From Pseudobdellovibrio sp031428275 (GTDB lineage Bacteria; Bdellovibrionota; Bdellovibrionia; Bdellovibrionales; Bdellovibrionaceae), in NCBI GenBank assembly GCA_031428275.1, contig JANPPC010000045.1, forward strand, positions 77,292 through 141,291: a stretch of 64,000 nucleotides of DNA, read 5' to 3'. Of the stretch, positions 41,177 through 49,691 are shown piece by piece; within the stretch, counting starts at the first letter, position 1, and every line of letters starts with the position of its first letter. The notes under the pieces were generated by a model. That model had not been told where the DNA came from. It saw only the letters and a list, made by a program, of their open reading frames with translations, and made no database searches. A program made the translations under genes and the position numbers.

Positions 41177-43612
41177 ATGAAAATTTCGTTAAAGTGGTTG
41201 AATGATTTCGTAGATGTCGCTGAATACTTTGCTAACCCGAATGCCTTAGCCGATATCTTAACAAAGGCGGGCTTGGAAGTTGAAGAGATTCAAAACCGCG
41301 CACAAGACTTTAATCACGTTGTCGTTGGTTATATCAAAACAAAAGACAAACATCCAAATGCCGACAAGCTTTCACTTTGCCAAGTTGAAATTGCGGATGG
41401 CAAAGTCGAGCAAATCGTTTGCGGCGCACAAAATCACAAGGCCGGAGATAAAGTGATTGTGGCATTACCGGGCGCAGTGCTTCCGGGAAATTTTGCAATT
41501 AAAAAATCAAAGATTAGAGATATCGAAAGTAATGGGATGCTTTGTTCATATAAAGAACTCGGTCTACCTGAGTCAGGGTTAGATGGAATCGTGATTTTAG
41601 ATTCATCGGCTAAAACCGGACAAGGTTTTGCTGAATTTGGTGGTTATGATGATGTAACTTTTGAATTAAAAGTGACTCCGAATCGTGCCGATTGCCTAAG
41701 CCACTTTGGTTTGGCGCGCGAGTTGGGTTGTTTATTAGATAAGCCTGTTAAGCCCGCGGAAGTATTAACTAAGTTTTCTAAATCATCGACCAAAGATAAA
41801 ATGAAGTTAGAAGTTTTAGACATTGAATTATGCCCGCGCTATTGCGGTCGTTATATTTCGGGAGTAAAAGTGGGGCCCAGCCCGGCTTGGTTAAAAGCTC
41901 GCCTTGAGGCGATCGGTATGAATTCAATTAATAATGTAGTGGACGTAACAAATTACGTGATGTTGGAAATGGGTCAGCCTTTACATGCATTTGACGCCGA
42001 TTCTTTATCAGGAGCGCAGGTTAAGGTTCGTAAAGCGCAAAAAAATGAAAAATTTAAGACGTTAAAAGAGCAAGACCTTGTTATGACCGGCGAAGAGCTT
42101 TTAATTTGTGATGCCGAAAAACCAGTCGCAATGGCGGGAGTTATTGGCGGAATGAATTCGGGTGTGTCTGAGAAGACCACAAATTTATTTTTAGAAAGCG
42201 CTTCATTTGGTGCCATGTCTATACGGAAGTCTTCGCGCATGCATGGAGTTGATACTGATTCGGCTTATCGTTTTTCAAGGGGTGTTGATCAGAGCGGGGC
42301 AGCCAACATTATGGACCGTGCGGCTTTATTGATCCAGCAAGTGGCGGGCGGTGAAGCTTTTGATCAGGCTTACGATATCTATTCGAAACCGCAAGTTAAG
42401 AAACCAATCTCAATCAGTATTAATAAAGTGAGCGATCGTTTAGGTTACCCAGCTGACGAGAAATTATTTGTTAGTTATATGAAGGGTTTACAGATTAAAG
42501 TTGAAGAAAAACAAAATGGCGAATACGTCATGACTCCGCCACTTTTTAGATTCGATATCGAACAAGATATGGATTTAGTAGAAGAGTACGCTCGACTTCA
42601 TGGTTACGAGCATATTCAAGATACGATTCCGGCCTTACGTGCCGAGCCCGCTACGCACGATGCGGGCTATTTAATGAGTCAAAAAATCGCACAGATGATT
42701 CGCACCGAAGGTTTTCATCAGGCGTTTAACTATGCTTTCACTAGCGATGTAGCCGAAAAGAAAATAATTGGTAGCGATGTGGCGCGATGGAAAGTGATGG
42801 GACTTTCGACCGATGCAGAAGGTATCAAAATTAAAAACCCTTTAAGCGAAGATTTAAACGTAATGCGAAGAACTTTAACGCAAGGTTTGTGGAAGAACGC
42901 TTTAGAAAATATTCGCGCGGGCAATATGTCAGGTTCATTATTTGAAATCGGTTCGGTTTTTTCTAAGCAAGAAGCGACTTATGTTGAATCACGCCGCTTG
43001 GGTTTGGTTACGTGGGGTCAATCTTTGGGCGTTTACGCAAGCGAAGCTCCGTTGATTTACCAAATTAAAACGACGATTGAAAAACTATTCTTAAGTTTAC
43101 AAATCACTTCGTTTTCATTCGTACAAATCAGTCAAAACCCTCCGCCGTTTGTGCATCAGGGGCAATGGGCAACTGTGATGGTTGAAGGGCAGAACGTTGG
43201 TTATATCGGCACGGCTCATCCGGGCTTGATCTTAGAAGAGAAAGCGCGTGTTCCGGTCGCGATGGCCGAAATTGATTTGCAAGCTGTTCTGAAAGGGCAG
43301 CCCCGCCCGGTTAAGTTTAAACCTTTGTCGAAGTTTCAATCCGTCGATCGTGATTTCGCATTCGTGATGGAATCAGAAAAGCCAATTGGTGATTTATTGA
43401 AAGAAGCAAAGAAGGCTTGTGGAAATTCATTAAAAGAACTTTTTGTATTTGATATTTATGAAGGGGATAAGCTTCCTTCTGGTCAAAAGTCAGTTGCTTT
43501 ACGTGCTTTATTTCAGGGTGGTGATATCGCGTTGTCGGACACAGACTTGCAAAGTTTAAGTCAAAAGGTGATAGAGGCCGCGAAAAAATCGGTAAATGCA
43601 ACGTTACGCTAG
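41177..43612 (+). CDS. pheT: Phenylalanyl-tRNA synthetase beta subunit
   Basis: An 811-residue beta subunit. In order: an N-terminal EMAP-like tRNA-binding domain (VVVGYIKTKDKHPNADKLSL), B3/B4 editing domain (VTPNRADCLSHFGLARELG, NVVDVTNYVMLEMGQPLHAFD), B5 domain, a core pseudo-class-II fold and a C-terminal ferredoxin-like anticodon-binding domain (FKPLSKFQSVDRDFAFVM). Length fits the family. It works with PheS and edits mischarged Tyr-tRNA-Phe. ihfA comes next, the same order as in many Proteobacteria. Confidence 0.97.
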   Translation: MKISLKWLNDFVDVAEYFANPNALADILTKAGLEVEEIQNRAQDFNHVVVGYIKTKDKHPNADKLSLCQVEIADGKVEQIVCGAQNHKAGDKVIVALPGAVLPGNFAIKKSKIRDIESNGMLCSYKELGLPESGLDGIVILDSSAKTGQGFAEFGGYDDVTFELKVTPNRADCLSHFGLARELGCLLDKPVKPAEVLTKFSKSSTKDKMKLEVLDIELCPRYCGRYISGVKVGPSPAWLKARLEAIGMNSINNVVDVTNYVMLEMGQPLHAFDADSLSGAQVKVRKAQKNEKFKTLKEQDLVMTGEELLICDAEKPVAMAGVIGGMNSGVSEKTTNLFLESASFGAMSIRKSSRMHGVDTDSAYRFSRGVDQSGAANIMDRAALLIQQVAGGEAFDQAYDIYSKPQVKKPISISINKVSDRLGYPADEKLFVSYMKGLQIKVEEKQNGEYVMTPPLFRFDIEQDMDLVEEYARLHGYEHIQDTIPALRAEPATHDAGYLMSQKIAQMIRTEGFHQAFNYAFTSDVAEKKIIGSDVARWKVMGLSTDAEGIKIKNPLSEDLNVMRRTLTQGLWKNALENIRAGNMSGSLFEIGSVFSKQEATYVESRRLGLVTWGQSLGVYASEAPLIYQIKTTIEKLFLSLQITSFSFVQISQNPPPFVHQGQWATVMVEGQNVGYIGTAHPGLILEEKARVPVAMAEIDLQAVLKGQPRPVKFKPLSKFQSVDRDFAFVMESEKPIGDLLKEAKKACGNSLKELFVFDIYEGDKLPSGQKSVALRALFQGGDIALSDTDLQSLSQKVIEAAKKSVNATLR

Positions 43613-43622
43613 GCGTAAAGAG

Positions 43623-43652
43623 AATGAATCAGGTTCAAAAACTTGATTCATT
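43623..43652. promoter_or_regulatory. Inverted repeat between pheT and ihfA
   Basis: Perfect 9-bp arms AATGAATCA (43623-43631)/TGATTCATT (43644-43652) around 12 bases. No clear T tract follows, so a weak terminator of pheST or an operator for ihfA are equal options. It starts 11 bases past the pheT stop. Confidence 0.4.
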
Positions 43653-43755
43653 TCAAAGACTTGCTAGGCTTTTGATTGTGACGATATCGCCGTTTTGAAA
43701 GTTTTAAAGCAACGGCTAGAACAGCATCGCAATTAGCGCTAAGGAGCAATCTCTC

Positions 43756-44103
43756 ATGGCAGGACAGAATGTCGGACATTCAACAGTAACCAAGGCGGAT
43801 ATCGTTGAAAAGGTTTATGAGAAAATTGGATTTTCTAAAAAAGAAGCCAGTGAATTAGTGGAAATGGTTTTCAATTCTTTGAAGACCACATTACAAAATG
43901 GTGAAAAAGTTAAAATTTCAGGTTTTGGTAACTTTCTCGTTCGTGGGAAAAGTGAGCGCGTGGGACGCAATCCGCAAACGGGCGAGCAGATTAAAATTTC
44001 TGCCCGTCGCGTATTAACATTTCGCCCAAGCCAAGTTTTAAAAGCGATGCTCAACGGAGAAGAGTACGCACACCTCAAGGATGATGAAGATGACGACGAA
44101 TAA
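43756..44103 (+). CDS. ihfA: Integration host factor alpha-type DNA-bending protein
   Basis: A 115-residue member of the HU/IHF family: VTKADIVEKVYEKIGFSKKE, NGEKVKISGFGNFLVRGKSE and GRNPQTGEQIKISARRVLTF. The ITARRVVTF-like text and the pheT-ihfA-merR order favour IHF alpha over HU. The first nine residues and an acidic C-terminal tail (DDEDDDE) extend the usual core. AAGGAG lies 10 bases before the ATG. IHF bends DNA in transcription, recombination and replication. It overlaps the following regulator gene by about 14 bases. Confidence 0.92.
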   Translation: MAGQNVGHSTVTKADIVEKVYEKIGFSKKEASELVEMVFNSLKTTLQNGEKVKISGFGNFLVRGKSERVGRNPQTGEQIKISARRVLTFRPSQVLKAMLNGEEYAHLKDDEDDDE

Positions 44104-44740
44104 TCAAACTGATCTGACCCCTGAAAGCGAAAATTCTTTCGAAGCTCGTGCGAAAGCCGCATTAGTTCAATCTGTTCCGAATTCGCAGACGCAGCCGATT
44201 TCAGATGCCGCTGATGTTATACTAAAAGCTTCTGCTATCCCGGATTTTTCTGATTTTGAGCTTTCTTTAGAAGATAAATACATTGTTGAAAAAAAAACCG
44301 AACCGGCTGCGGTCTTCGAACAAAAAGCTGAATCTAGGCATCTGCCGAACGTGTTGGTTGACGCACAGTTAATGGAAGAGATTTCTTCTATTCCGGATCG
44401 TTTTGGTTTTAAGATCGGTGATGTTGCTGATTTATTAGATATTAAGCAGTATGTTTTACGATACTGGGAGCAAGAATTTGAATTACTGAAGCCTAAAAAG
44501 GCTTCCAATAATCAAAGACTGTACACAAAAAAAGATGTCGAAAATGCATTTTTAATTCGTAAGCTTCTTTACCGCGACAAGTTTTCAATCGAAGGGGCCA
44601 GACAAGCTTTAAAAGATGTGAAATTTGCGGTAAAAAAAGAAAAAGACTTTAATTCAGTCATTCAAAAAATTGATTTTGTTCAAGAACAAATTAAAAGTTT
44701 CGTCGATGACATCAAACGTACGAAAGATTTGTTTAACTAA
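44090..44740 (+). CDS. MerR-family transcriptional regulator with long N-terminal extension
   Basis: A 216-residue regulator. The MerR DNA-binding domain starts near residue 104: FGFKIGDVADLLDIKQYVLR, then YWEQEFELLKPKK and NNQRLYTKKDVENAFLIRKL. A C-terminal coiled-coil of about 40 residues would mediate dimer formation. Roughly 100 acidic, low-complexity residues precede the domain. No ligand-binding domain or metal-binding Cys is seen. In-frame ATGs at 44081, 44084 and 44090 are possible; AAGGA is best spaced for 44090. A MerR gene after ihfA is a conserved arrangement; its target is unknown. Confidence 0.87.
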   Translation: MTTNNQTDLTPESENSFEARAKAALVQSVPNSQTQPISDAADVILKASAIPDFSDFELSLEDKYIVEKKTEPAAVFEQKAESRHLPNVLVDAQLMEEISSIPDRFGFKIGDVADLLDIKQYVLRYWEQEFELLKPKKASNNQRLYTKKDVENAFLIRKLLYRDKFSIEGARQALKDVKFAVKKEKDFNSVIQKIDFVQEQIKSFVDDIKRTKDLFN

Positions 44741-44755
44741 AAAAACTCGCCTCAA

Positions 44756-44791
44756 GATTGAAATTAATTAATTTTAATCTCTCATTTTTTT
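44756..44791 (+). terminator. AT-rich terminator after the MerR gene
   Basis: GATTGAAATT (44756-44765) and AATTTTAATC (44770-44779) pair over 10 bp with one G-T wobble, loop AATT, followed by CATTTTTTT. It lies 16 bases beyond the stop. Confidence 0.6.
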
Positions 44792-44839
44792 CTTGATACC
44801 GAAAAAGAGCATGTTAGCGTTTTGACCTGAGGGTCTAAA

Positions 44840-45589
44840 ATGAAATTTAAAGTAGCGGTTTTGTTTGTGATTTTTCTTTCAACGACGTTCGTATCTTCGT
44901 TTGGCTTTTCGTATAGTCAACATATCGAAATCATAAACGGTCGCGTAGTCAAAGCTGGTGAATCTTACGCAAAGCATACGGTGGGCGTAGGTGATGAAAA
45001 CGAAATGATGTGCACGGGCGTCGTAATTGATGATCACTTCGTTTTAACAGCAGCACACTGTAAAGCCGATGTAATTAACGGAAGTGTATTTTTTGGAACA
45101 AATAAAAGTAATATGGTTCAGCGCCGAATTGTTAACGTCACGATTCACCCGCAGTATTGCTCGGATAATAATTGTGGTACTTTAGATACGTATGACAACA
45201 ACGACATTTTATTAGTACAGTTCGATGGAAATTTACCTGAAGGCTATGCGGCCGTCCGCGTGGCTCCGCAGAGCTTTCTGCATCCAGGCGCATTGATTCA
45301 CTTAGCCGGTTTCGGAATGGATGAACTTCACAAGTATAGTGATATCATGAAGACGGCCAAAGTTCCGTTTGCAAAAATGGTTGGTCAATCCGAGTTTATG
45401 ACCGATGAAAGACGCGCGGGCAGTTGTTCAGGTGATTCGGGTGGACCGGCTTACATTGAAATCAGTGGTGAACTTCTTTTAGCCGGTATCACAAGTCGTG
45501 GAGATGGTAACTGCCGCCGACTAGGAATTTACGCAGCAGTCGATTATTTTTCGCTTTGGATTCGTGACGTTATTGCGTCCAGCAAGTAA
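44840..45589 (+). CDS. Secreted trypsin-like serine protease (family S1)
   Basis: A 249-residue protein with an N-terminal signal peptide (hydrophobic residues 5-22), then a chymotrypsin-fold domain beginning IINGRVVKAGESYAKHTVGV. The catalytic triad is visible: His73 in LTAAHC, Asp122 in NNDILL and Ser200 in CSGDSGGP. Several Cys suggest disulfides, so it should act outside the cytoplasm. The start has GAGGG six bases upstream. It is flanked by terminator and promoter-like DNA and is probably monocistronic. Such proteases are abundant in predatory Bdellovibrionota, but substrate is not predictable. Confidence 0.92.
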   Translation: MKFKVAVLFVIFLSTTFVSSFGFSYSQHIEIINGRVVKAGESYAKHTVGVGDENEMMCTGVVIDDHFVLTAAHCKADVINGSVFFGTNKSNMVQRRIVNVTIHPQYCSDNNCGTLDTYDNNDILLVQFDGNLPEGYAAVRVAPQSFLHPGALIHLAGFGMDELHKYSDIMKTAKVPFAKMVGQSEFMTDERRAGSCSGDSGGPAYIEISGELLLAGITSRGDGNCRRLGIYAAVDYFSLWIRDVIASSK

Positions 45590-45629
45590 TAGATAATAGA
45601 TTGTTCAAAATAGTCGCAAAGTTTGTGAT

Positions 45630-45635
45630 TATAAT
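45630..45635 (+). promoter_or_regulatory. Perfect -10 box (TATAAT) before manC
   Basis: A perfect TATAAT at 45630-45635 in the only intergenic space of the manC-pstCAB-galU unit. No good -35 is found 16-18 bases upstream (AAAATA-like), so it may need an activator. The predicted start near 45642 leaves a leader of about 70 bases to the ATG at 45714. Confidence 0.45.
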
Positions 45636-45713
45636 CGATTAAGCTTTGGTTAGGCTACGCCCGGTATGGCCAATTTTGTTGCCCCTTTTTCTAAAAAAAG
45701 GCACCCTCTGTAC

Positions 45714-47114
45714 ATGAAAATAATTCCTATTATTTTAAGTGGCGGAAGTGGTACACGATTATGGCCCTTATCGCGAACTCAGTTTCCGAAACAGTTCGTT
45801 GAACTTTTAGATAAACCCTTACAAACTTTGACGATTGAGCGTTTACAGAAATACGGTAAAGGCTTATTGATCACATCGCAAAAACTAAAAGATATGACCG
45901 AGCGTGATATCATTCAAAATAATCTGCAAATTGAAAAAGTTATTTACGAGCCCATGGGGCGCAATACGGCCGCAGCTGTAGCACTGGGTTGCCGGTTTTT
46001 AGAATTATCAGGTCGTACGCAAGAAGTAGTCGGAGTATTTCCTTCGGACAGTTTAATTTTAAAAGAGCAAGAATTTGAAACCGCACTTAAGGCGGCGGCT
46101 GCTTCAGCCGCCGAAGGGTACATCGTTACTTTAGGAATTAAGCCACGTAATCCCGAAACGGGCTTTGGGTATATTCAAGTCAAAGAGCGCGCGCTAAATA
46201 CTCAGAAAGCGACCGAAGTAACCCAGTTTCATGAAAAGCCTACCCTAGAAAAAGCTCAGGCCTTCGTAGCCGACGGTCATTATTTCTGGAATGCAGGAAT
46301 TTTTATTTTTCAAATTTCAAAAATGATCGATCTTTTTAAAAAGCATGAACCACAAATGTGGGATGTGATCGCGGGTCTTAAATTAGACTTATCGAACTTA
46401 GACGAAATTTACGCGCAGATTAAAAGTATCTCAATCGACTATGCAATTATCGAAAAACTATCTTCAAATGAACTTCGTTGTGTTACTTGCGACATCGGCT
46501 GGAGTGACGTGGGTTCTTGGGATGCCTTAGTTGAAGTAACCGAGGCTTACTCGTACGACGGTAAAAACTTAAAAAAACGCCCTGTGCAAATTTCCTCGAA
46601 GGGAAACGCCGTTTTTTCTCGTCAAAAAAAGAAATACGGAATTGTGGGCTGCGATGACCTGATCGTCGTCGATACGGCCGATGCTTTATTGATCTGTAAA
46701 AAAGGCCATTCTCAACAAGTTAAAGACCTGGTTGAAACCTTAAAGGTTGAAGACGCAAAAATTGTGAACGAGCACGTATTTGAAAATCGCCCATGGGGAC
46801 GATTTGAAATTCTTAAAGACGAAGATTATTACAAGTCTAAAATATTACGCGTCGATCCCGGACAAAAAATCTCATACCAATCACACACGAAGCGGTCTGA
46901 ACACTGGGTCATCGTTAAAGGTGAAGCCGTGGTTGTGCTCGATGATAAAGAGCATGTTCTAAAACAAGGTGATTATATTTTTATCCCGAGGTTCAGTAAG
47001 CACCGTATTTTAAATCATACTCAGTCTGTTGTAGAGTTGATTGAAGTGCAGGTAGGTAGCTACTTCGGTGAAGACGATATTATTCGTTACCAAGATGATT
47101 ATGGTCGGAAGTAA
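45714..47114 (+). CDS. manC: Mannose-1-phosphate guanylyltransferase / mannose-6-phosphate isomerase
   Basis: A 466-residue bifunctional type II enzyme. The N-terminal nucleotidyltransferase shows LSGGSGTRLWPLSRTQFPKQ, with EPMGRNTAAAVALG, FHEKPTLEKA and ATCDIGWSDVGSWDAL-like text. The C-terminal cupin (RPWGRFEILKDEDYY, then HTKRSEHWVIVKGEAVV) is the isomerase. It makes GDP-mannose from fructose-6-phosphate together with a phosphomannomutase, not found here. I start at the ATG at 45714, where the family sequence begins; a frame from 45666 adds 16 unlike residues. pstC begins on its stop (TAATG). Confidence 0.92.
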   Translation: MKIIPIILSGGSGTRLWPLSRTQFPKQFVELLDKPLQTLTIERLQKYGKGLLITSQKLKDMTERDIIQNNLQIEKVIYEPMGRNTAAAVALGCRFLELSGRTQEVVGVFPSDSLILKEQEFETALKAAAASAAEGYIVTLGIKPRNPETGFGYIQVKERALNTQKATEVTQFHEKPTLEKAQAFVADGHYFWNAGIFIFQISKMIDLFKKHEPQMWDVIAGLKLDLSNLDEIYAQIKSISIDYAIIEKLSSNELRCVTCDIGWSDVGSWDALVEVTEAYSYDGKNLKKRPVQISSKGNAVFSRQKKKYGIVGCDDLIVVDTADALLICKKGHSQQVKDLVETLKVEDAKIVNEHVFENRPWGRFEILKDEDYYKSKILRVDPGQKISYQSHTKRSEHWVIVKGEAVVVLDDKEHVLKQGDYIFIPRFSKHRILNHTQSVVELIEVQVGSYFGEDDIIRYQDDYGRK

Positions 47115-48040
47115 TGGCGATTAAGTCTGAATTCTCATCTCCGCAAAGTATCAAAAGGCGTTGGAGAAATTTTAAAGAGTCGTTAATTCAATTTGCTTTA
47201 TTTTTGTGTGCGGTTAGTTCAGTGCTAGTCACCTTCGGTGTCATCTATACGCTGTTCACCGAAGCTTTACCTTTTTTTTACGAAGTTCCGATGAAGAATT
47301 TTTTGACCGATACCGAGTGGACTCCGTTATTCGAGAATCCGCAGTATGGTATTTTTAATCTTATCAGTGGAACATTTTTAACAACCGTGATCGCGCTGAC
47401 GATTGCAATTCCGCTCGGTACAGTGGCGGCGGTTTTTTTAAGTGAATACTGCTCAGATCGTGCTCGTGAATTAGTGAAGCCTTTGCTAGAGCTTTTAGCC
47501 GCAGTCCCTACAGTCGTGTACGGATACTTCGCTTTACTTTTCGTTACACCCATTTTGCAAAAAATAATTCCGACGCTTGAGTCTTTCAATGCCCTAAGTG
47601 CGGGTGTGGTGATGGGTATTATGATTATTCCGTATGTAAGCAGCTTATCCGAAGATTCAATGCGAGCCGTCCCCGGGCACTTGCGTGAAGGTAGCCTTGC
47701 GATGGGGGCTTCTAAATTTCAGACTTCTTTTAAGGTGATCTTACCTGCGGCATTTTCGGGTATTGCTTCGGCTTATGTACTGGGAATTTCACGCGCGCTT
47801 GGTGAAACCATGGTTGTGGCGATTGCGGCAGGATTGCAGCCCCGGCTTTCTTTAAACCCCTTAGAATCGACGCAAACACTAACTGCTTATATCGTGCAAG
47901 TCAGCATGGGAGACCTTCCGCAAGGTTCAATCGGGTACCGCACGATTTACGTAGCGGGCTTGGTTCTATTATTATTCACTCTTAGTTTTAATTTGATTGG
48001 CCAAACGATTCGTTCGCGTATGGAGAAAAAATATAAATGA
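47114..48040 (+). CDS. pstC: Phosphate ABC transporter permease PstC
   Basis: A 308-residue inner-membrane permease with six hydrophobic segments. Family text: SGTFLTTVIALTIAIPLGT, LLELLAAVPTVVYGYFAL, the cytoplasmic coupling loop LREGSLAMGASKFQT and GISRALGETMVVAIAAG. Together with PstA it forms the membrane channel of the high-affinity phosphate importer. Start overlaps the manC stop (TAATG) and the end overlaps pstA by 4 bases, so it is embedded in a sugar-nucleotide operon. No periplasmic PstS gene is next to it. Confidence 0.93.
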   Translation: MAIKSEFSSPQSIKRRWRNFKESLIQFALFLCAVSSVLVTFGVIYTLFTEALPFFYEVPMKNFLTDTEWTPLFENPQYGIFNLISGTFLTTVIALTIAIPLGTVAAVFLSEYCSDRARELVKPLLELLAAVPTVVYGYFALLFVTPILQKIIPTLESFNALSAGVVMGIMIIPYVSSLSEDSMRAVPGHLREGSLAMGASKFQTSFKVILPAAFSGIASAYVLGISRALGETMVVAIAAGLQPRLSLNPLESTQTLTAYIVQVSMGDLPQGSIGYRTIYVAGLVLLLFTLSFNLIGQTIRSRMEKKYK

Positions 48041-48927
48041 GCTTAAGGCCCAAGGCAGAACGAAATTTTAAACTGCAGGCTGAAAAGCTGAAACGCCAAG
48101 ATGCCCTATTTTGGATAATCGGTCTGCTGACTTTAGCCTTTGCTTTGCTCACACTGCTAAGTCTGATTGTTGATATGGCTCTTACTGGGTGGCCTCGTAT
48201 CACGCAGACTTTTTTCACTTCATTTCCGTCTCGTTTACCCGAGCGCGCGGGCATTTATTCGGCATGGGTGGGTAGTTTATGTGTGGTACTGGTGACCTCT
48301 TTGGTGGCGATTCCCTTGGGAATTGCATCGGGAATTTATTTAGAAGAATACGCTAAGAAAAACATTTGGACGAAGTTGATTGAGCTTAATATTTTAAACT
48401 TAGCGGGGATTCCGTCGATTACTTATGGCCTGATGGCCTTGGGGTTTTTTGTTTATAGAATGCATTTAGGTCAAAGTATCTTAACGGCGGGTATGACTTT
48501 GGGGCTTTTAGTTTTACCAATTATCATTGTGACGACTCGGGAAGCCATTCGTACCATTCCGTCCCACATTCGCGAAGCCTCGTATTCACTTGGGGCTACA
48601 AAGTGGCAAACGATCCGTAATCATATTTTACCGTATTCTTCTGGCGGTATTATGACGGGCGTGGTGATTGCCTTATCACGTGCGATCGGTGAGACCGCTC
48701 CGCTCATTACGGTCGGGGCGTTAACGTTTATCGCGTTTTTGCCGACATCGGTCATGGACCCCTACACGGTATTACCGATTCAAATGTTCAATTGGGTTTC
48801 TCGTCCGCAAGAAGAATTTCACGTGAATGCGGCAGCCGCGGGCTTAGTCTTGCTATCGATGACTTTATTTCTTAACGGCACGGCGATTTATATTCGCTAT
48901 TTATTCAGGAAGAAATACAAATGGTAA
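48037..48927 (+). CDS. pstA: Phosphate ABC transporter permease PstA
   Basis: A 296-residue permease with six hydrophobic segments. It carries AGIYSAWVGSLCVVLVTSLV, NLAGIPSITYGLMALGFFVY, the coupling-loop REASYSLGATKWQT and ALSRAIGETAPLITVGAL. The extra N-terminal basic stretch (RPKAERNFKLQAEKLKR) is cytoplasmic. It overlaps pstC by 4 bases and pstB by 7, so stoichiometric production is likely. Confidence 0.93.
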   Translation: MSLRPKAERNFKLQAEKLKRQDALFWIIGLLTLAFALLTLLSLIVDMALTGWPRITQTFFTSFPSRLPERAGIYSAWVGSLCVVLVTSLVAIPLGIASGIYLEEYAKKNIWTKLIELNILNLAGIPSITYGLMALGFFVYRMHLGQSILTAGMTLGLLVLPIIIVTTREAIRTIPSHIREASYSLGATKWQTIRNHILPYSSGGIMTGVVIALSRAIGETAPLITVGALTFIAFLPTSVMDPYTVLPIQMFNWVSRPQEEFHVNAAAAGLVLLSMTLFLNGTAIYIRYLFRKKYKW

Positions 48928-49682
48928 AAAAAGCAGAAGTCTTAAATCTTAATTTCAGCTATACCGATAAAAAAGTATTGAACGATGTCAGTTTGCCCAT
49001 CTATGAAAATCGTATCACCGCGATGATCGGCCCCTCAGGTTGCGGAAAAACAACTTTACTGCGGTGTTTTAACCGCATGCATGATTTGTATGGGTCGGTT
49101 AAGTACGACGGAAAAATCAATTTGTATCCGGATAATTTAAATATTTTATCGAAAGATATCGATCCGATTGAAGTGCGCATGAAGATCGGAATGGTTTTTC
49201 AGAAGCCAAATCCGTTTCCGAAAAGCATCTATGAAAATATCGCTTACGGCCTGCGGGTCCGGGGTGTAAAAAAGAAATCTTTTATCGACGAAAAGATTGA
49301 AGACTCTTTAAAAAAAGCGGGCCTTTGGAAAGAGGTATCCGATCGCTTACATACAAGCTCGACGGCACTGTCGGGTGGTCAGCAGCAAAGACTTTGCATC
49401 GCTAGGGCGCTTGCGACCGAGCCTGATATTCTTTTGCTCGATGAGCCCACGTCGGCGCTAGATCCGATTTCGACCGCGCATATTGAAGAGCTTGTGACCG
49501 AACTTAAAAAGGCGGTTACGATTGTGATGGTTACGCACAACCTTCATCAGGCGGCTCGCACGGCAGACTATACGGCGTTCATGTATTTAGGAGAAATGGT
49601 TGAATTTGGCGAAAGCACGCAAATTTTTACGAACCCGAAAGAACAAAAAACTGAGAACTATATCACCGGACGATTCGGGTAA
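48921..49682 (+). CDS. pstB: Phosphate ABC transporter ATPase PstB
   Basis: A 253-residue ATPase: Walker A GPSGCGKTTLLRCFNRMHD, Q-loop MVFQKPNPFPKSIYENIAYG, signature LSGGQQQRLCIARALA, Walker B ILLLDEPTSALDPIS and H-loop MVTHNLHQAARTAD. The NRMHD and FQKPNPFPKS sequences are specific to PstB. It powers PstCA. galU follows 9 bases later; neither phoU nor pstS is present here. Confidence 0.95.
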   Translation: MVKKAEVLNLNFSYTDKKVLNDVSLPIYENRITAMIGPSGCGKTTLLRCFNRMHDLYGSVKYDGKINLYPDNLNILSKDIDPIEVRMKIGMVFQKPNPFPKSIYENIAYGLRVRGVKKKSFIDEKIEDSLKKAGLWKEVSDRLHTSSTALSGGQQQRLCIARALATEPDILLLDEPTSALDPISTAHIEELVTELKKAVTIVMVTHNLHQAARTADYTAFMYLGEMVEFGESTQIFTNPKEQKTENYITGRFG

Positions 49683-49691
49683 AGGGCTAAG

